A DNA stretch of 13,150 nt from Geobacter sp. (GTDB lineage: Bacteria; Desulfobacterota; Desulfuromonadia; Geobacterales; Pseudopelobacteraceae): the NCBI GenBank assembly GCA_027346925.1, contig DAIERH010000044.1, forward strand, positions 1 through 13,150, read 5' to 3'. The notes beneath the pieces were generated by a model. The model ran no database searches, was not told the origin of the DNA, and worked only from the letters and a program-made list of their open reading frames with translations. A program made the translations under genes and the position numbers. Position 1 is the first letter of the stretch. Every line of letters starts with the position of its first letter. Below are positions 1 to 6,600 of the stretch, in pieces.

Positions 1-223
1 CCATGAAGCCGACCGTCAGCCCGATGCGCAGGGTGTCCGAGATGGCGGTGCTTCTAAGGCCCAGTTCCATCACCAGGCCGATGAAGTAGGCGCCGATGAT
101 ATTGACGATAAAGGTACCGTAGGGAAAGGCCCGGCCCAGCAGACCGTAGACCCAGCCCGAGAGATAGTAGCGGGCAAGCCCCCCGCCGGCGCAGAACAGG
201 GCAATCGTAGCGGCTATTCTCAT
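1..223 (-). CDS. crcB: CrcB/FluC fluoride ion channel (N-terminal part, cut by window edge)
   Basis: Only the first 74 codons are in the window. The protein would be a small inner-membrane dimeric channel that exports fluoride. What is visible: a hydrophobic first helix with a glycine-rich GGGLARYYLSGW segment (residues 13-24), then the FluC-like stretch PYGTFIVNIIGAYFIGL (about 34-50), which carries the conserved Asn of the pore region, then the start of the GLTVGFMG segment. I chose the ATG at 223 because AAGGAG (239-234) lies 10 nt upstream. An in-frame ATG at 232 is only 1 nt from that site and is less likely. The gene directly follows a fluoride riboswitch, which independently supports the call. 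The C-terminal half, including the TTFST-type motif, is outside the window. Confidence 0.92.
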   Translation of the reverse strand, partial: MRIAATIALFCAGGGLARYYLSGWVYGLLGRAFPYGTFIVNIIGAYFIGLVMELGLRSTAISDTLRIGLTVGFM

Positions 224-289
224 TTGACGCATTCTCCTTGCGGGATTATAGCGGGATTCCCGGATGGTGTCACCACCTGCCCGCATATG

Positions 290-361
290 AAAAACTCCTG
301 CCCTTGGTTTAGGGGCAGGAGTCATCAGCTTTTGCAAGCGGTTATGGCGAACTCCATCGCC
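290..361 (-). promoter_or_regulatory. Fluoride riboswitch (crcB motif RNA)
   Basis: Read on the minus strand, the leader begins GGCGATGGAGTTCGCC, continues ATAACCGC, TTGCAAAAGC and TGATGACTCCTGCC, and then enters a terminator hairpin. This matches the known crcB-motif layout: GGCGAUGG start, short stem closed by UUCGCC, an AACCGCC-like segment, and the GCUGAUGACUCCU segment that forms the pseudoknot. It lies 66 nt upstream of the fluoride channel start. Inferred mode: fluoride binding stabilises the aptamer, blocks the downstream terminator and turns the channel gene on. Sequence match to the class is strong; the switching direction is inferred from the overlapping hairpin. Confidence 0.93.
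291..322 (-). terminator. Riboswitch expression-platform terminator
   Basis: On the minus strand ACTCCTGCCC (322-313) pairs perfectly with GGGCAGGAGT (303-294) around a 9-nt loop, followed by a short U run at 294-290. The 5' arm overlaps the ACTCCTGCC end of the fluoride aptamer, so aptamer folding and terminator formation should compete. It may also stop read-through from the upstream fabH gene when fluoride is absent. Confidence 0.88.
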
Positions 362-377
362 GTGATTTATTTGGAAG

Positions 378-406
378 AAACCAACCGAGTACGGTGCCGT
401 TGTCAA
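378..406 (-). promoter_or_regulatory. Possible promoter of the fluoride riboswitch/crcB unit
   Basis: A perfect -35 hexamer TTGACA (406-401) lies just past the fabH stop. At 17-nt spacing the -10 candidate is TGGTTT (383-378), a poor match, so the call rests on the -35 and the position just upstream of the aptamer. The -35 sits inside the palindrome GTTGACAAC, so it could be a chance match. Confidence 0.3.
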
Positions 407-420
407 CAACCGGCCAGCCG

Positions 421-1404
421 TCAGAATCTGATCAGCAGGCAACCCCACGACAGGCCGCCGCCGAAGCCCATGGTCAGGACCAGGTCGCCCGGCTTGATGG
501 TGCCGTTACGCAGGTTCTCGTCCAGCACCAAGGCCACCGAGGCGGCCGAGGTGTTGCCGCAACGGTCCAGGTTGAGCAGGAAGCGCTCCTTGGGATAGCC
601 GAACTTCTTGGCGATGAAGTCGATCATGCGCACGTTGGCTTGGTGCGGGATGATGTAGGTCAGGTCGGAGGGTTCGATGCCGGCCTTGGCGCACAGGCTG
701 CGGATGATTTCGGGTATGACCTCGGTGGCAAAGACATAGACCTGCTTGCCCGCCATCTGGAAGAAGACCTCGTGGGCGGCGATGGTCTCGGGGGTTACCG
801 GTTTGCGGGAACCGGAGGAAGGCACCTGGATCAGTTGCCACCCCTTTCCGTCGCTGCGCATGTAGGTATGCTGGATGCCGGTGGTTTCGTTGCCGCCGCT
901 GCTCAGGATGACCGCCCCGGCGCCGTCGCCGAACAGGGGGCAGGTGGTCTTGTCGTTGAAATCCAGGATCTTGGAGTAGGTGTCGGCCCCGATGGCCATG
1001 ACGTTCTTGTATTTGCCGCATTTGATGAAGTTGTCCGCCACCTCCATGGCATAGACAAAGCTGCTGCACACCGAGTTGACGTCAAAGGCAAAGGCGTTTG
1101 TTGCACCGATGTTTTCCTGCACGATGCAGGCCGTGGCCGGCAGACTCATGTCGGGAGTGGAGGTCCCGAGGACGATGCAATCGATCTCGGAGGCGTCGAT
1201 CCCGGCCGCCTCCAACGCGTTTTTGGCCGCGATGGTGGCCAGGTCCGAGGTGGCCTGGTCGGCGTGGGCGAAACGCCGCTCGCGGATGCCGGTGCGGGAA
1301 AAGATCCATTCGTCGGCATTTTCCACCAGGTAATCGAAGTGGCTGTTGGGTATCACCCGCTCCGGCATGCATGAACCGCTGCCGATAATTTTCGAAATGA
1401 TCAT
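421..1404 (-). CDS. fabH: 3-oxoacyl-ACP synthase III (KAS III, FabH)
   Basis: A 327-residue cytosolic thiolase-fold enzyme that starts fatty acid synthesis by condensing an acyl-CoA (normally acetyl-CoA) with malonyl-ACP. The catalytic triad is visible: Cys113 in NSVCSSF, His254 in IPHQAN and Asn284 in GNTSAAS, in the usual order and spacing. Family landmarks SRTGIRER (36-43) and the C-terminal GFGGGLSWG (313-321) are present. Length is normal for FabH. GAGGAG at 1413-1408 is close to the ATG at 1404 (3 nt) but acceptable. The gene is preceded by its own AT-rich promoter region and is not next to fabD/fabG/acpP, so it may be an extra FabH paralogue with different acyl-CoA preference; family membership is sure, exact substrate is not. 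Confidence 0.9.
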   Translation of the reverse strand: MIISKIIGSGSCMPERVIPNSHFDYLVENADEWIFSRTGIRERRFAHADQATSDLATIAAKNALEAAGIDASEIDCIVLGTSTPDMSLPATACIVQENIGATNAFAFDVNSVCSSFVYAMEVADNFIKCGKYKNVMAIGADTYSKILDFNDKTTCPLFGDGAGAVILSSGGNETTGIQHTYMRSDGKGWQLIQVPSSGSRKPVTPETIAAHEVFFQMAGKQVYVFATEVIPEIIRSLCAKAGIEPSDLTYIIPHQANVRMIDFIAKKFGYPKERFLLNLDRCGNTSAASVALVLDENLRNGTIKPGDLVLTMGFGGGLSWGCLLIRF

Positions 1405-1461
1405 GTTCTCCTCAATCCAGTTCGTATTCGACGACGTGTTAACTTTGAATAAAGTTTTTTA

Positions 1462-1491
1462 GTTATCTCACAAAATAACGCTGTTTGTCAA
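1462..1491 (-). promoter_or_regulatory. Probable fabH promoter
   Basis: Minus-strand -35 TTGACA (1491-1486) and -10 GATAAC (1467-1462) are separated by 18 nt, in an AT-rich stretch upstream of fabH. The -35 is perfect and the -10 matches four of six consensus positions. It would give a leader of about 50 nt. Confidence 0.55.
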
Positions 1492-1549
1492 TTGGAATGC
1501 CACTAAAATGTTGCAAAATTACCACAGCCCTGGCATGGGGGTGTAGCAA

Positions 1550-1870
1550 TCATGGTTCATCCCGTGTCGTGATGATATCGATAACCGAATAGCCCCACGC
1601 CACGGCAAAGACGGCCAGCAATGCCCTGCCGAAGCCGGAAACGCCCTGCAATGCGGTCAGCACCTCGTCCGGGCCGACGACCGTGCCGGACGCGATCCTT
1701 GCCGCAATAACCGGGCTCAATCCTTTAAAAAGCACAAACAGTGCCAGAAGCATCAGCAGATTGATTGCCAGGATAATGGCGATCCCCTTGACCTTGCGCC
1801 CCAGGTACAGCTGGCCCAAGCCGGGCAGGACAAGGGCCGAGAGCAGCAGGGCGATCCATCTGCGTTTCAT
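1550..1870 (-). CDS. Small TM2-like membrane protein of unknown function
   Basis: A 106-residue hydrophobic protein. The N-terminus is positively charged (KRR), followed by a hydrophobic stretch containing PGLGQLYLGRKVKG (16-29), which resembles the glycine/aromatic turn of TM2-domain proteins. A second helix follows (about 30-49), then a polar loop (50-80) and a last helix (82-100) ending YSVIDII and TTRDEP. The start ATG overlaps the stop of the upstream phosphatase gene (ATGA), and GGAGGGAGG lies just upstream, so the two are translationally coupled. I cannot assign a function; the TM2 resemblance is a pattern match only. Confidence 0.7.
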   Translation of the reverse strand: MKRRWIALLLSALVLPGLGQLYLGRKVKGIAIILAINLLMLLALFVLFKGLSPVIAARIASGTVVGPDEVLTALQGVSGFGRALLAVFAVAWGYSVIDIITTRDEP

Positions 1871-2667
1871 CGGGGACCTCCCTCCGCGGCAACCGCCAGC
1901 ACTGCCGTCATCTCGTCATGGATCAGTCCGTTGCTGGCCACGATGCGATGATCGAAGATGTCGAAGGCTGAGCCGTCGAACCCGGTGACCACGCCGCCCG
2001 CCTCCCGGACCAGCAGCACGCCTGCCGCCACGTCCCATGGCTTGAGCTTCAACTCCCAGAAGCCGTCCAGCCGCCCGGCCGCCACATAGGCCAGATCCAG
2101 GGCGGCCGCCCCGGCCCGGCGGATACCCCTGGCCGCCTTCTGAAAGATTATGAAGTTGCTGAAGTTGTTGGCCGGATCGCTTGCGCAATCGTAGGGGAAG
2201 CCGGTGCCCAGGAGCGTGTTCTGCAACGGGGAACGCGCCGAGACGTGGAGTCGGCGGCCGTTCAGATACGCCCCGCCACCCTTGACCGCCGTGAACAGTT
2301 CATCGTGCATCGGGCTGTAGATCGCCCCGGCCACCGGCTCGCCGGCCGATTCCAGGGCAATGGAGACGCAGAACCAGGGAAAACTGTGGGTATAGTTGGT
2401 GGTGCCGTCCAGGGGGTCGATGATCCAGCGGAAGGGGGAAGCGCCCTGGGGATAGTCGCCTTCCTCGGCAACTATGTTGTGGCCGGGGAAACGCTCCAGG
2501 AGGCGTTCCACGATCAACCGCTCCGACTCCCTGTCCACCTCGGTCACCAGGTTCTTGTCCCCCTTCATGTCCACGTCGAGGGGTGAAGCGAAGCGGTAGC
2601 GCTGGTATGCGCCCGCGCTAAGGGCCGCCTCCACGGCGGCCTCAAGGTAGATATGCAATCCTTCCAT
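1867..2667 (-). CDS. Inositol monophosphatase family protein (SuhB-like)
   Basis: A 266-residue Mg2+-dependent phosphatase of the inositol monophosphatase superfamily, cytosolic. The metal-binding motifs are intact: AEEG (67-70), DPLDGTTN (84-91) and WDVAAG (211-216), with KNLVTEVD (38-45) preceding. The likely reaction is hydrolysis of inositol-1-phosphate or a related sugar phosphate; members also act on fructose-1,6-bisphosphate or PAP, and the sequence does not decide. The frame is open up to 2760, but I place the start at 2667 because GGAGGA lies at 2677-2672 and a good promoter (2748-2720) would put the transcript start near 2713, downstream of any earlier start. It overlaps the small membrane-protein gene by 4 nt. 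Confidence 0.9.
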   Translation of the reverse strand: MEGLHIYLEAAVEAALSAGAYQRYRFASPLDVDMKGDKNLVTEVDRESERLIVERLLERFPGHNIVAEEGDYPQGASPFRWIIDPLDGTTNYTHSFPWFCVSIALESAGEPVAGAIYSPMHDELFTAVKGGGAYLNGRRLHVSARSPLQNTLLGTGFPYDCASDPANNFSNFIIFQKAARGIRRAGAAALDLAYVAAGRLDGFWELKLKPWDVAAGVLLVREAGGVVTGFDGSAFDIFDHRIVASNGLIHDEMTAVLAVAAEGGPR

Positions 2668-2685
2668 CCGTTCCTCCAATAAAAG

Positions 2686-2706
2686 AAGGCGGCATACAGC
2701 CGCCTC
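2686..2706 (-). other. Hairpin at the 5' end of the phosphatase mRNA
   Basis: On the minus strand AGGCGGC (2705-2699) pairs with GCCGCCT (2693-2687) around a 5-nt loop, extended by one G-U pair and followed by TCTTTTATT and then the ribosome binding site. With the predicted transcript start near 2713, it forms at the very 5' end. It could stabilise the mRNA or act as a weak attenuator; the stem is short for a terminator. Confidence 0.45.
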
Positions 2707-2719
2707 TTCAACGCGTTTA

Positions 2720-2748
2720 TTTATAGCAGACCGCCAAAAGGAAGGCAA
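2720..2748 (-). promoter_or_regulatory. Promoter of the phosphatase/membrane-protein operon
   Basis: Minus-strand -35 TTGCCT (2748-2743), 17-nt spacer, -10 TATAAA (2725-2720). Predicted start near 2713 gives a leader of about 45 nt. It supports the 2667 start codon of the phosphatase gene. Confidence 0.65.
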
Positions 2749-2766
2749 GCCCGCCATCATTCTGCT

Positions 2767-2795
2767 TTGACATTACAATTGCTTTAGGGCATATT
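2767..2795 (+). promoter_or_regulatory. Promoter of the yggT-divIVA-DUF167 operon
   Basis: Plus-strand -35 TTGACA (2767-2772), 17-nt spacer, -10 CATATT (2790-2795, four of six matches). It lies only about 19 bp from the oppositely directed phosphatase promoter, so the two are back to back. Confidence 0.6.
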
Positions 2796-2833
2796 CAACC
2801 AACTTTTTATTCCATTTACGGGAGCAGACTGCC

Positions 2834-3160
2834 GTGGTCCTTATGGCGAACATACTCCTGGCGCTGGCCAAGATCGTGGAACTGGCCGACGGCCTTTTGA
2901 CCATCTACAAGTACATCCTGCTGGCCAGCGTGATCATCTCGTGGGTGAACGCCGATCCCTACAACCCCATCGTCAACTTCATCTACCGCGTCACCGAGCC
3001 GCTTCTGCGCCGTATCAGGCGGCACATGCCCGACACCGGCATGCTCGATCTATCCCCGCTGGTGGCCTTTGCCGCCATCTACGTACTCCAGATAGTGGTG
3101 TTCAACACGGCCTACCAGTACCTGATGACCGCCAGCATGTCACTCAAATTGAGAGGTTGA
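2834..3160 (+). CDS. yggT: YggT family integral membrane protein
   Basis: A 108-residue membrane protein with an N-terminal hydrophobic region (about 4-38), the typical YggT segment ISWVNADPYNPIV (35-47) and VTEPLLRRIRR (53-63), then a second helix (about 73-97). Position next to divIVA and a DUF167 gene is the arrangement seen in many bacteria, where YggT/YlmG proteins are linked to cell envelope or division functions; the exact role is not established. I chose GTG at 2834 because GGGAG (2820-2824) lies 9 nt upstream; the ATG at 2843 would be 18 nt away and would shorten the protein by three residues. Confidence 0.87.
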   Translation: MVLMANILLALAKIVELADGLLTIYKYILLASVIISWVNADPYNPIVNFIYRVTEPLLRRIRRHMPDTGMLDLSPLVAFAAIYVLQIVVFNTAYQYLMTASMSLKLRG

Positions 3161-3165
3161 CCCGC

Positions 3166-3618
3166 ATGAAGATCACGCCGCTCGATATCCAGCAACAGCA
3201 ATTCAAAGGGAAGATGGTGGGTGGACTCGACCCCAACGACGTGGACGCCTTTCTGCAGACCGTGGCCGCGGAGATGGAAGGCCTGATCCGGGAGAACAAC
3301 GAACTCAAGGAGCAGCAGGCGCGGCTTAATCGGGAGATGGCCGACATGTCGGAGAAGGAAAAGGATCTGCGCGAGACCATGCTGGCGGCCCAGCGCATCA
3401 CCGAGGACATGAAGGCCAACGCCCAGAAGGAGGCCTCGCTGATCGTGTCCGAGGCCGAGCTCAAGGCCGAGCGGATCGTGGCCGACGCGGAAAAGCGCCT
3501 GGTGGAGATCAGGGTGCGCATCGAAGAGATGCGCCGCCAGAAGATCCAGTTCGAGGCGAGCCTCAAGGCCCTGCTGGACAGCTTCGGACGCCAGATCTCC
3601 AGCGATGAGCCGGCCTGA
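3166..3618 (+). CDS. divIVA: DivIVA domain protein
   Basis: A 150-residue protein with the DivIVA start ITPLDIQQQQFK (3-14) and GLDPNDVDAFL (20-30), followed by a long charged coiled coil (about 32-140). DivIVA proteins form curved-membrane or pole-associated scaffolds that help place division or envelope machinery. The membrane-binding segment usually found ahead of the helix is recognisable but here has Q/K in place of several hydrophobics, so the localisation in this organism is open. GAGAGG (3151-3156) is 9 nt upstream of the ATG. It starts 5 nt after the yggT stop and its end overlaps the DUF167 gene by 14 nt, so the three are one operon. Confidence 0.88.
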   Translation: MKITPLDIQQQQFKGKMVGGLDPNDVDAFLQTVAAEMEGLIRENNELKEQQARLNREMADMSEKEKDLRETMLAAQRITEDMKANAQKEASLIVSEAELKAERIVADAEKRLVEIRVRIEEMRRQKIQFEASLKALLDSFGRQISSDEPA

Positions 3619-3919
3619 GCCGGCCCTCTGCAGCGTTCTTGGGGACGGCATCGTCCTCTTGCTCCACATCCAGCCACGGGCCTCTAAAAACGAGATCTGC
3701 GGCATCCAGGACAACGCCCTGAAGGTCAGGCTCACCTCGCCGCCGGTGGACGGAGCCGCCAACAAGCTCTGCCGCGAGTTTCTGGCCGACCTGTTCTCGG
3801 TCCCCAAATCGGCGGTGGAAATCGTCTCCGGCGAGACCTCGCGCCACAAGCGGGTCCGCGTGAACGGCGATCCCGACCGCCTCAAGCAGCTGTTCGACCG
3901 TATAACGCGACAAGCGTGA
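3605..3919 (+). CDS. yggU: DUF167 (YggU) family protein
   Basis: A 104-residue small soluble protein. Family signatures are clear: QPRASKNEI (23-31), KVRLTSPPVDGAANK (40-54) and VSGETSRHKRV (74-84). The family is widespread and structurally known, but its biochemical role is unknown. The gene overlaps the 3' end of divIVA by 14 nt, giving probable translational coupling, and is the last gene of the yggT operon. Confidence 0.9.
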   Translation: MSRPEPALCSVLGDGIVLLLHIQPRASKNEICGIQDNALKVRLTSPPVDGAANKLCREFLADLFSVPKSAVEIVSGETSRHKRVRVNGDPDRLKQLFDRITRQA

Positions 3920-3951
3920 ACCATTCATTTATCCCTGGAAAAAACATTTGA

Positions 3952-4074
3952 AACGCAAAGACGCCAGGCCGCAAGGTAAAAAAACAATCGTCAGCCTGAA
4001 AGAACCATCCCCTATTGGGTGAAACAAGTCTTTATGATCAGGTGAATTTCTTGGTGCCTTCGCGCCTTTGCGTT
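3952..4074. repeat. Imperfect inverted-repeat element (MITE/REP-like)
   Basis: AACGCAAAG at 3952-3960 is mirrored exactly by CTTTGCGTT at 4066-4074. Beyond this core the ends keep partial similarity (ACGCC against GCGCG inward, and GCAAGG against GAAGGC). The ~105-bp interior is AT-richer and has no reading frame of note. The sequence lies between the DUF167 stop and slyD. The AACGCAAAGnCGC style of repeat recalls short dispersed elements I associate with Geobacter-type genomes; copy number cannot be seen here. Confidence 0.5.
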
Positions 4075-4135
4075 AAGTTAATTGCGTTTTGGTTTATCGG
4101 TTTAGGCTGAAATCAAACCACGAGAGGACATGGCA

Positions 4136-4624
4136 ATGGCACAAGCACAAAAGGGCGACAAGGTACGGGTGCACTACACCGGCACCCTGGATGACGGCAG
4201 CGTATTCGATTCATCGGAAGGCTTCGTGGAGGAATGCGGCGATGAGTGCGAGGGGGAAGGATGCGGCTGCGTCAGCCACCCATCGGACCCGCTGGAGTTC
4301 GTCATCGGCCAGGGGAGCCTGATCCCCAAGTTCGAGGAGGCGGTGATCGGCCTGGAGCCGGGGCAGAGCGTGCAGGTGAAGATCGCGGCCGACGACGCCT
4401 ACGGCCAGCGCGCCGAGGAGATGGTGGCCACGATCGAGCGAAGCGAGATCCCGGCCGAGATCACCCCCGAGCCGGGGCAGCGGATGGAGGTGGTGCTCCA
4501 GGACGGCACTCCCCTGCCGGTGGTCATCACCGGCGTGACCGACACCACCGTCACCTTGGACGCCAACCACCCCCTGGCCGGTCTGGACCTGACCTTCGAA
4601 ATCAAGCTTGTGGAAATTCTGTAG
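4136..4624 (+). CDS. slyD: SlyD-type FKBP peptidyl-prolyl isomerase with a four-Cys insertion
   Basis: A 162-residue cytosolic chaperone/prolyl isomerase. FKBP parts: KVRVHYTGTLDDGSVFDSS (9-27), PLEFVIGQGSLIPKFEEAV (52-70) and GLEPGQ (72-77). The insert-in-flap domain runs from about 85 to 135, and the SlyD hallmark NHPLAGLDLTFEI is at 144-156. Between residues 28 and 51 is an insertion with Cys34, Cys38, Cys43 and Cys45 among acidic residues and a His, a likely metal-binding loop. The His/Cys-rich C-terminal tail of E. coli SlyD is absent. GAGAGG (4122-4127) is 8 nt from the ATG at 4136, so I prefer it to the ATG at 4130 (2 nt away), which would add two residues. It is a single-gene unit. 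Confidence 0.88.
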   Translation: MAQAQKGDKVRVHYTGTLDDGSVFDSSEGFVEECGDECEGEGCGCVSHPSDPLEFVIGQGSLIPKFEEAVIGLEPGQSVQVKIAADDAYGQRAEEMVATIERSEIPAEITPEPGQRMEVVLQDGTPLPVVITGVTDTTVTLDANHPLAGLDLTFEIKLVEIL

Positions 4625-4643
4625 GGCGAACCAACAACAGGGC

Positions 4644-4670
4644 AGGAGGCGGGATCACTCCCGCCCTCCT
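4644..4670. terminator. GC-rich hairpin between convergent slyD and mdcH
   Basis: GGCGGGA (4648-4654) pairs with TCCCGCC (4659-4665) around a TCAC loop; after a one-base bulge, AGGA pairs with TCCT. It follows the slyD stop by 20 nt and lies downstream of mdcH on the other strand. Neither side has a proper T run, so it may be a weak bidirectional terminator or an mRNA-end stabiliser. Confidence 0.5.
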
Positions 4671-4742
4671 CCCGCACCTATTCCTGTCTGCTTCCAAAGT
4701 TATCCAGCAGCTTCACCGTCACTCCGCTTCCTGCGGCAAACA

Positions 4743-5672
4743 TCAGTCGTCACAATGTTTGTTCACCCAATCGACCACCCCCCGTAGCGAACGGAACTCT
4801 TCCGCCGCGCGGGCCTTCACCCCGGGAAACGTCTCCTTGAACATGCGGGTGAGCGCGTTCCCCGGACCGAGTTCGAGGACAACCCCGCACCCCATTTCGA
4901 TCACGCTCTCCATGCATGCGGCCCAATCCAGGGGATGGGAGAGTTGCTGCGCCAGCGTCTTGACCGCCCTTGCCCTGTTCCGTACCACTTCGCCGCTGAT
5001 GCCGGCAAGGACGGGGATTGGCGGGTCCGAGAAGTCTGCGGCAGAGAGCGCATCTGCGTATCGGCTCCCGGCCTCGGCCATTGCCGACGTATGGGATGCC
5101 ACATCGATCGGCAATTGCCGGACAGTCTGCGCACCGCAACCGGCTGCCCGTTCGGCCAGGGGCAGCAGGTTTTTTGTTGTGCCGCCAACCACAAAATGAT
5201 CCGGGCCGTTAACGATGGCCACTTCGACGCCAAAGTGGGCACAGAGCGCCTCGACCCGGCCGGCCGCCAGGCCGCGCACAGCGATCAACCCGTGGCCCGC
5301 ACCGCTGGCCTCATCCATCAACGCTGCCCGCTTCACAGCCAAATCCAGGGTTTGCTTCGCGTCCAGGGCACCGGAGCAGCCGTAGGCGGCAAGTTCGCCG
5401 ACGCTGTAACCGGCGAAAACCCTGGGTGTCGGGAGCGAGTCACGCAAGGCAAACCACATGGCCATTTCGGCCATGCAGATCAGCGGCTGCGCAAAGGCAT
5501 TGGCGAACAGCCCTTCGGCAGGTATCCGCCGGGTAACGGCCGCAGGGTCTCCGTCGAGAATCCCGGCGCCGACTTTGAGAACATCCGCGGCCGCTTTGTG
5601 CTCCGCCAGCAAGGCGAACATCTCCAGATGTTGAGCCCCCTGGCCCGGACAGAGGATGGCAAGTCCTGGCAT
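4743..5672 (-). CDS. mdcH: Malonate decarboxylase: malonyl-CoA:ACP transacylase (MdcH, epsilon)
   Basis: A 309-residue FabD-like acyltransferase. It primes the decarboxylase by moving a malonyl group from malonyl-CoA to the MdcC carrier. The N-terminal CPGQGAQH (8-15), nucleophile elbow GYSVGE with Ser90 (88-93), Arg115 in VKRAALM and His194 in VASHTSAM form the expected active site. QLPIDVASH and LELGPGNALTRM near the C-terminus are also typical. It is the last gene of the mdc operon, 16 nt after mdcB; GGGAG is 13 nt from the start, a rather wide gap, so coupling to mdcB may help translation. A general FabD is the alternative, but the context argues for MdcH. Confidence 0.9.
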   Translation of the reverse strand: MPGLAILCPGQGAQHLEMFALLAEHKAAADVLKVGAGILDGDPAAVTRRIPAEGLFANAFAQPLICMAEMAMWFALRDSLPTPRVFAGYSVGELAAYGCSGALDAKQTLDLAVKRAALMDEASGAGHGLIAVRGLAAGRVEALCAHFGVEVAIVNGPDHFVVGGTTKNLLPLAERAAGCGAQTVRQLPIDVASHTSAMAEAGSRYADALSAADFSDPPIPVLAGISGEVVRNRARAVKTLAQQLSHPLDWAACMESVIEMGCGVVLELGPGNALTRMFKETFPGVKARAAEEFRSLRGVVDWVNKHCDD

Positions 5673-5688
5673 ATGGGTTCAGTGCTCC

Positions 5689-6600
5689 CTACGTGGTTTT
5701 GATCTGCATGCGGAGCCGATGGACAAAGATGGAGGCGGCGAGAAGGTCCGCGCTTCCGCCGGGGCTCAGGCGATGGGCGACGAATTCCCGATGGATGACG
5801 CAAGCGTGCTCCCGCCAGCCGTTCCGGTGCACCCCACCCTTCTCCAGGAATAATCGGGCCGCTCCTTGGGCGTATGACAGCCCCTCCGCCCCACCCCGGT
5901 GGAGCAGGTTCGTGTCCGGCAGCACCGCCATCAGGCTGAAGAAGCTTTGTATGATGGCAGCGGGGAAATCAGCCCCGCGGGCGAGGCTCTGCTCCAAAGC
6001 GGGCAACCCCGTTTCGAACAGATGGGGAAAACCGGTGGCCGCCTCGTGTCGTGCCCCTGTCACGCCGTACTGCCGGGAAACAATCGTACCGTGGGTACAG
6101 GGCGTTTGTGGCGCACCCCGCAGAATATCCTCTCCCCAGTGCTGCTGAACCACATGGCCCAGGACGGGCCCATCAAGAGGTTGATTGACGCCCGCCAGAA
6201 GGCCGGCGGCAGCAGCCAGCAGCCCCAAGGCAAAGATTGCCCCCCGATGGGTGTTGACCCCGTTGGTGGCCTTCAGCATTCTGGACTCCGCCTGGATGCC
6301 GAGGCGCCGCAAATCGTCAAAGCCGACGCCGAGCATGCCGGCCATGGCTATTTCCCGGAAATAACCGCGCAGGGAAAAAAGGCTCCGCATGAAGGTCGCA
6401 GCATCCATGTCCTGATGGCTGCCGCTGTCGTACGGACTGACCAGGCCGGGCTTGGGATAGGCGGACAATTCCTGATGCAGCGCATGGAGGGCAGCCCGGG
6501 CAATCGGCTCGCAGGCGGATACCGCCGCCATGGGGAGCGGGGCGACACCGGGGTGATATGCCCCGGCAACATCTATTCCATAGTGAGCCGGCACCGACAT
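5689..6600 (-). CDS. mdcB: Triphosphoribosyl-dephospho-CoA synthase (MdcB)
   Basis: A 303-residue enzyme of the CitG/MdcB family that joins ATP and 3'-dephospho-CoA into 2'-(5''-triphosphoribosyl)-3'-dephospho-CoA, precursor of the MdcC prosthetic group. Signatures: YPKPGLVSPYDSGSHQDMD (48-66), TNGVNTHRGAIF (112-123) and PDTNLLHRGG (228-237). Start is supported by AAAGGAG a few nt upstream. Its first 28 nt overlap the end of mdcG in another frame, and it is followed 16 nt later by mdcH. CitG of a citrate lyase cluster is excluded by the mdc neighbours. Confidence 0.93.
   Translation of the reverse strand: MSVPAHYGIDVAGAYHPGVAPLPMAAVSACEPIARAALHALHQELSAYPKPGLVSPYDSGSHQDMDAATFMRSLFSLRGYFREIAMAGMLGVGFDDLRRLGIQAESRMLKATNGVNTHRGAIFALGLLAAAAGLLAGVNQPLDGPVLGHVVQQHWGEDILRGAPQTPCTHGTIVSRQYGVTGARHEAATGFPHLFETGLPALEQSLARGADFPAAIIQSFFSLMAVLPDTNLLHRGGAEGLSYAQGAARLFLEKGGVHRNGWREHACVIHREFVAHRLSPGGSADLLAASIFVHRLRMQIKTT

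Noticed and set aside
394..1374. Long open frame on the plus strand opposite fabH (326 codons)
   Set aside because: It is the antisense of a clear FabH gene with intact active-site motifs; the composition is Gly/Asp/Val-rich, as expected for a shadow frame.
4678..4743. 21-codon minus-strand frame starting in the mdcH stop (TGATG)
   Set aside because: The coupling geometry is suggestive, but there is no ribosome binding site and the peptide has no recognisable features; length is within chance.
4246..5199. Plus-strand open frame running from slyD into the antisense of mdcH
   Set aside because: It is out of frame with slyD and antisense to mdcH; the translation is Arg/Gly/Pro-rich without any family motif.
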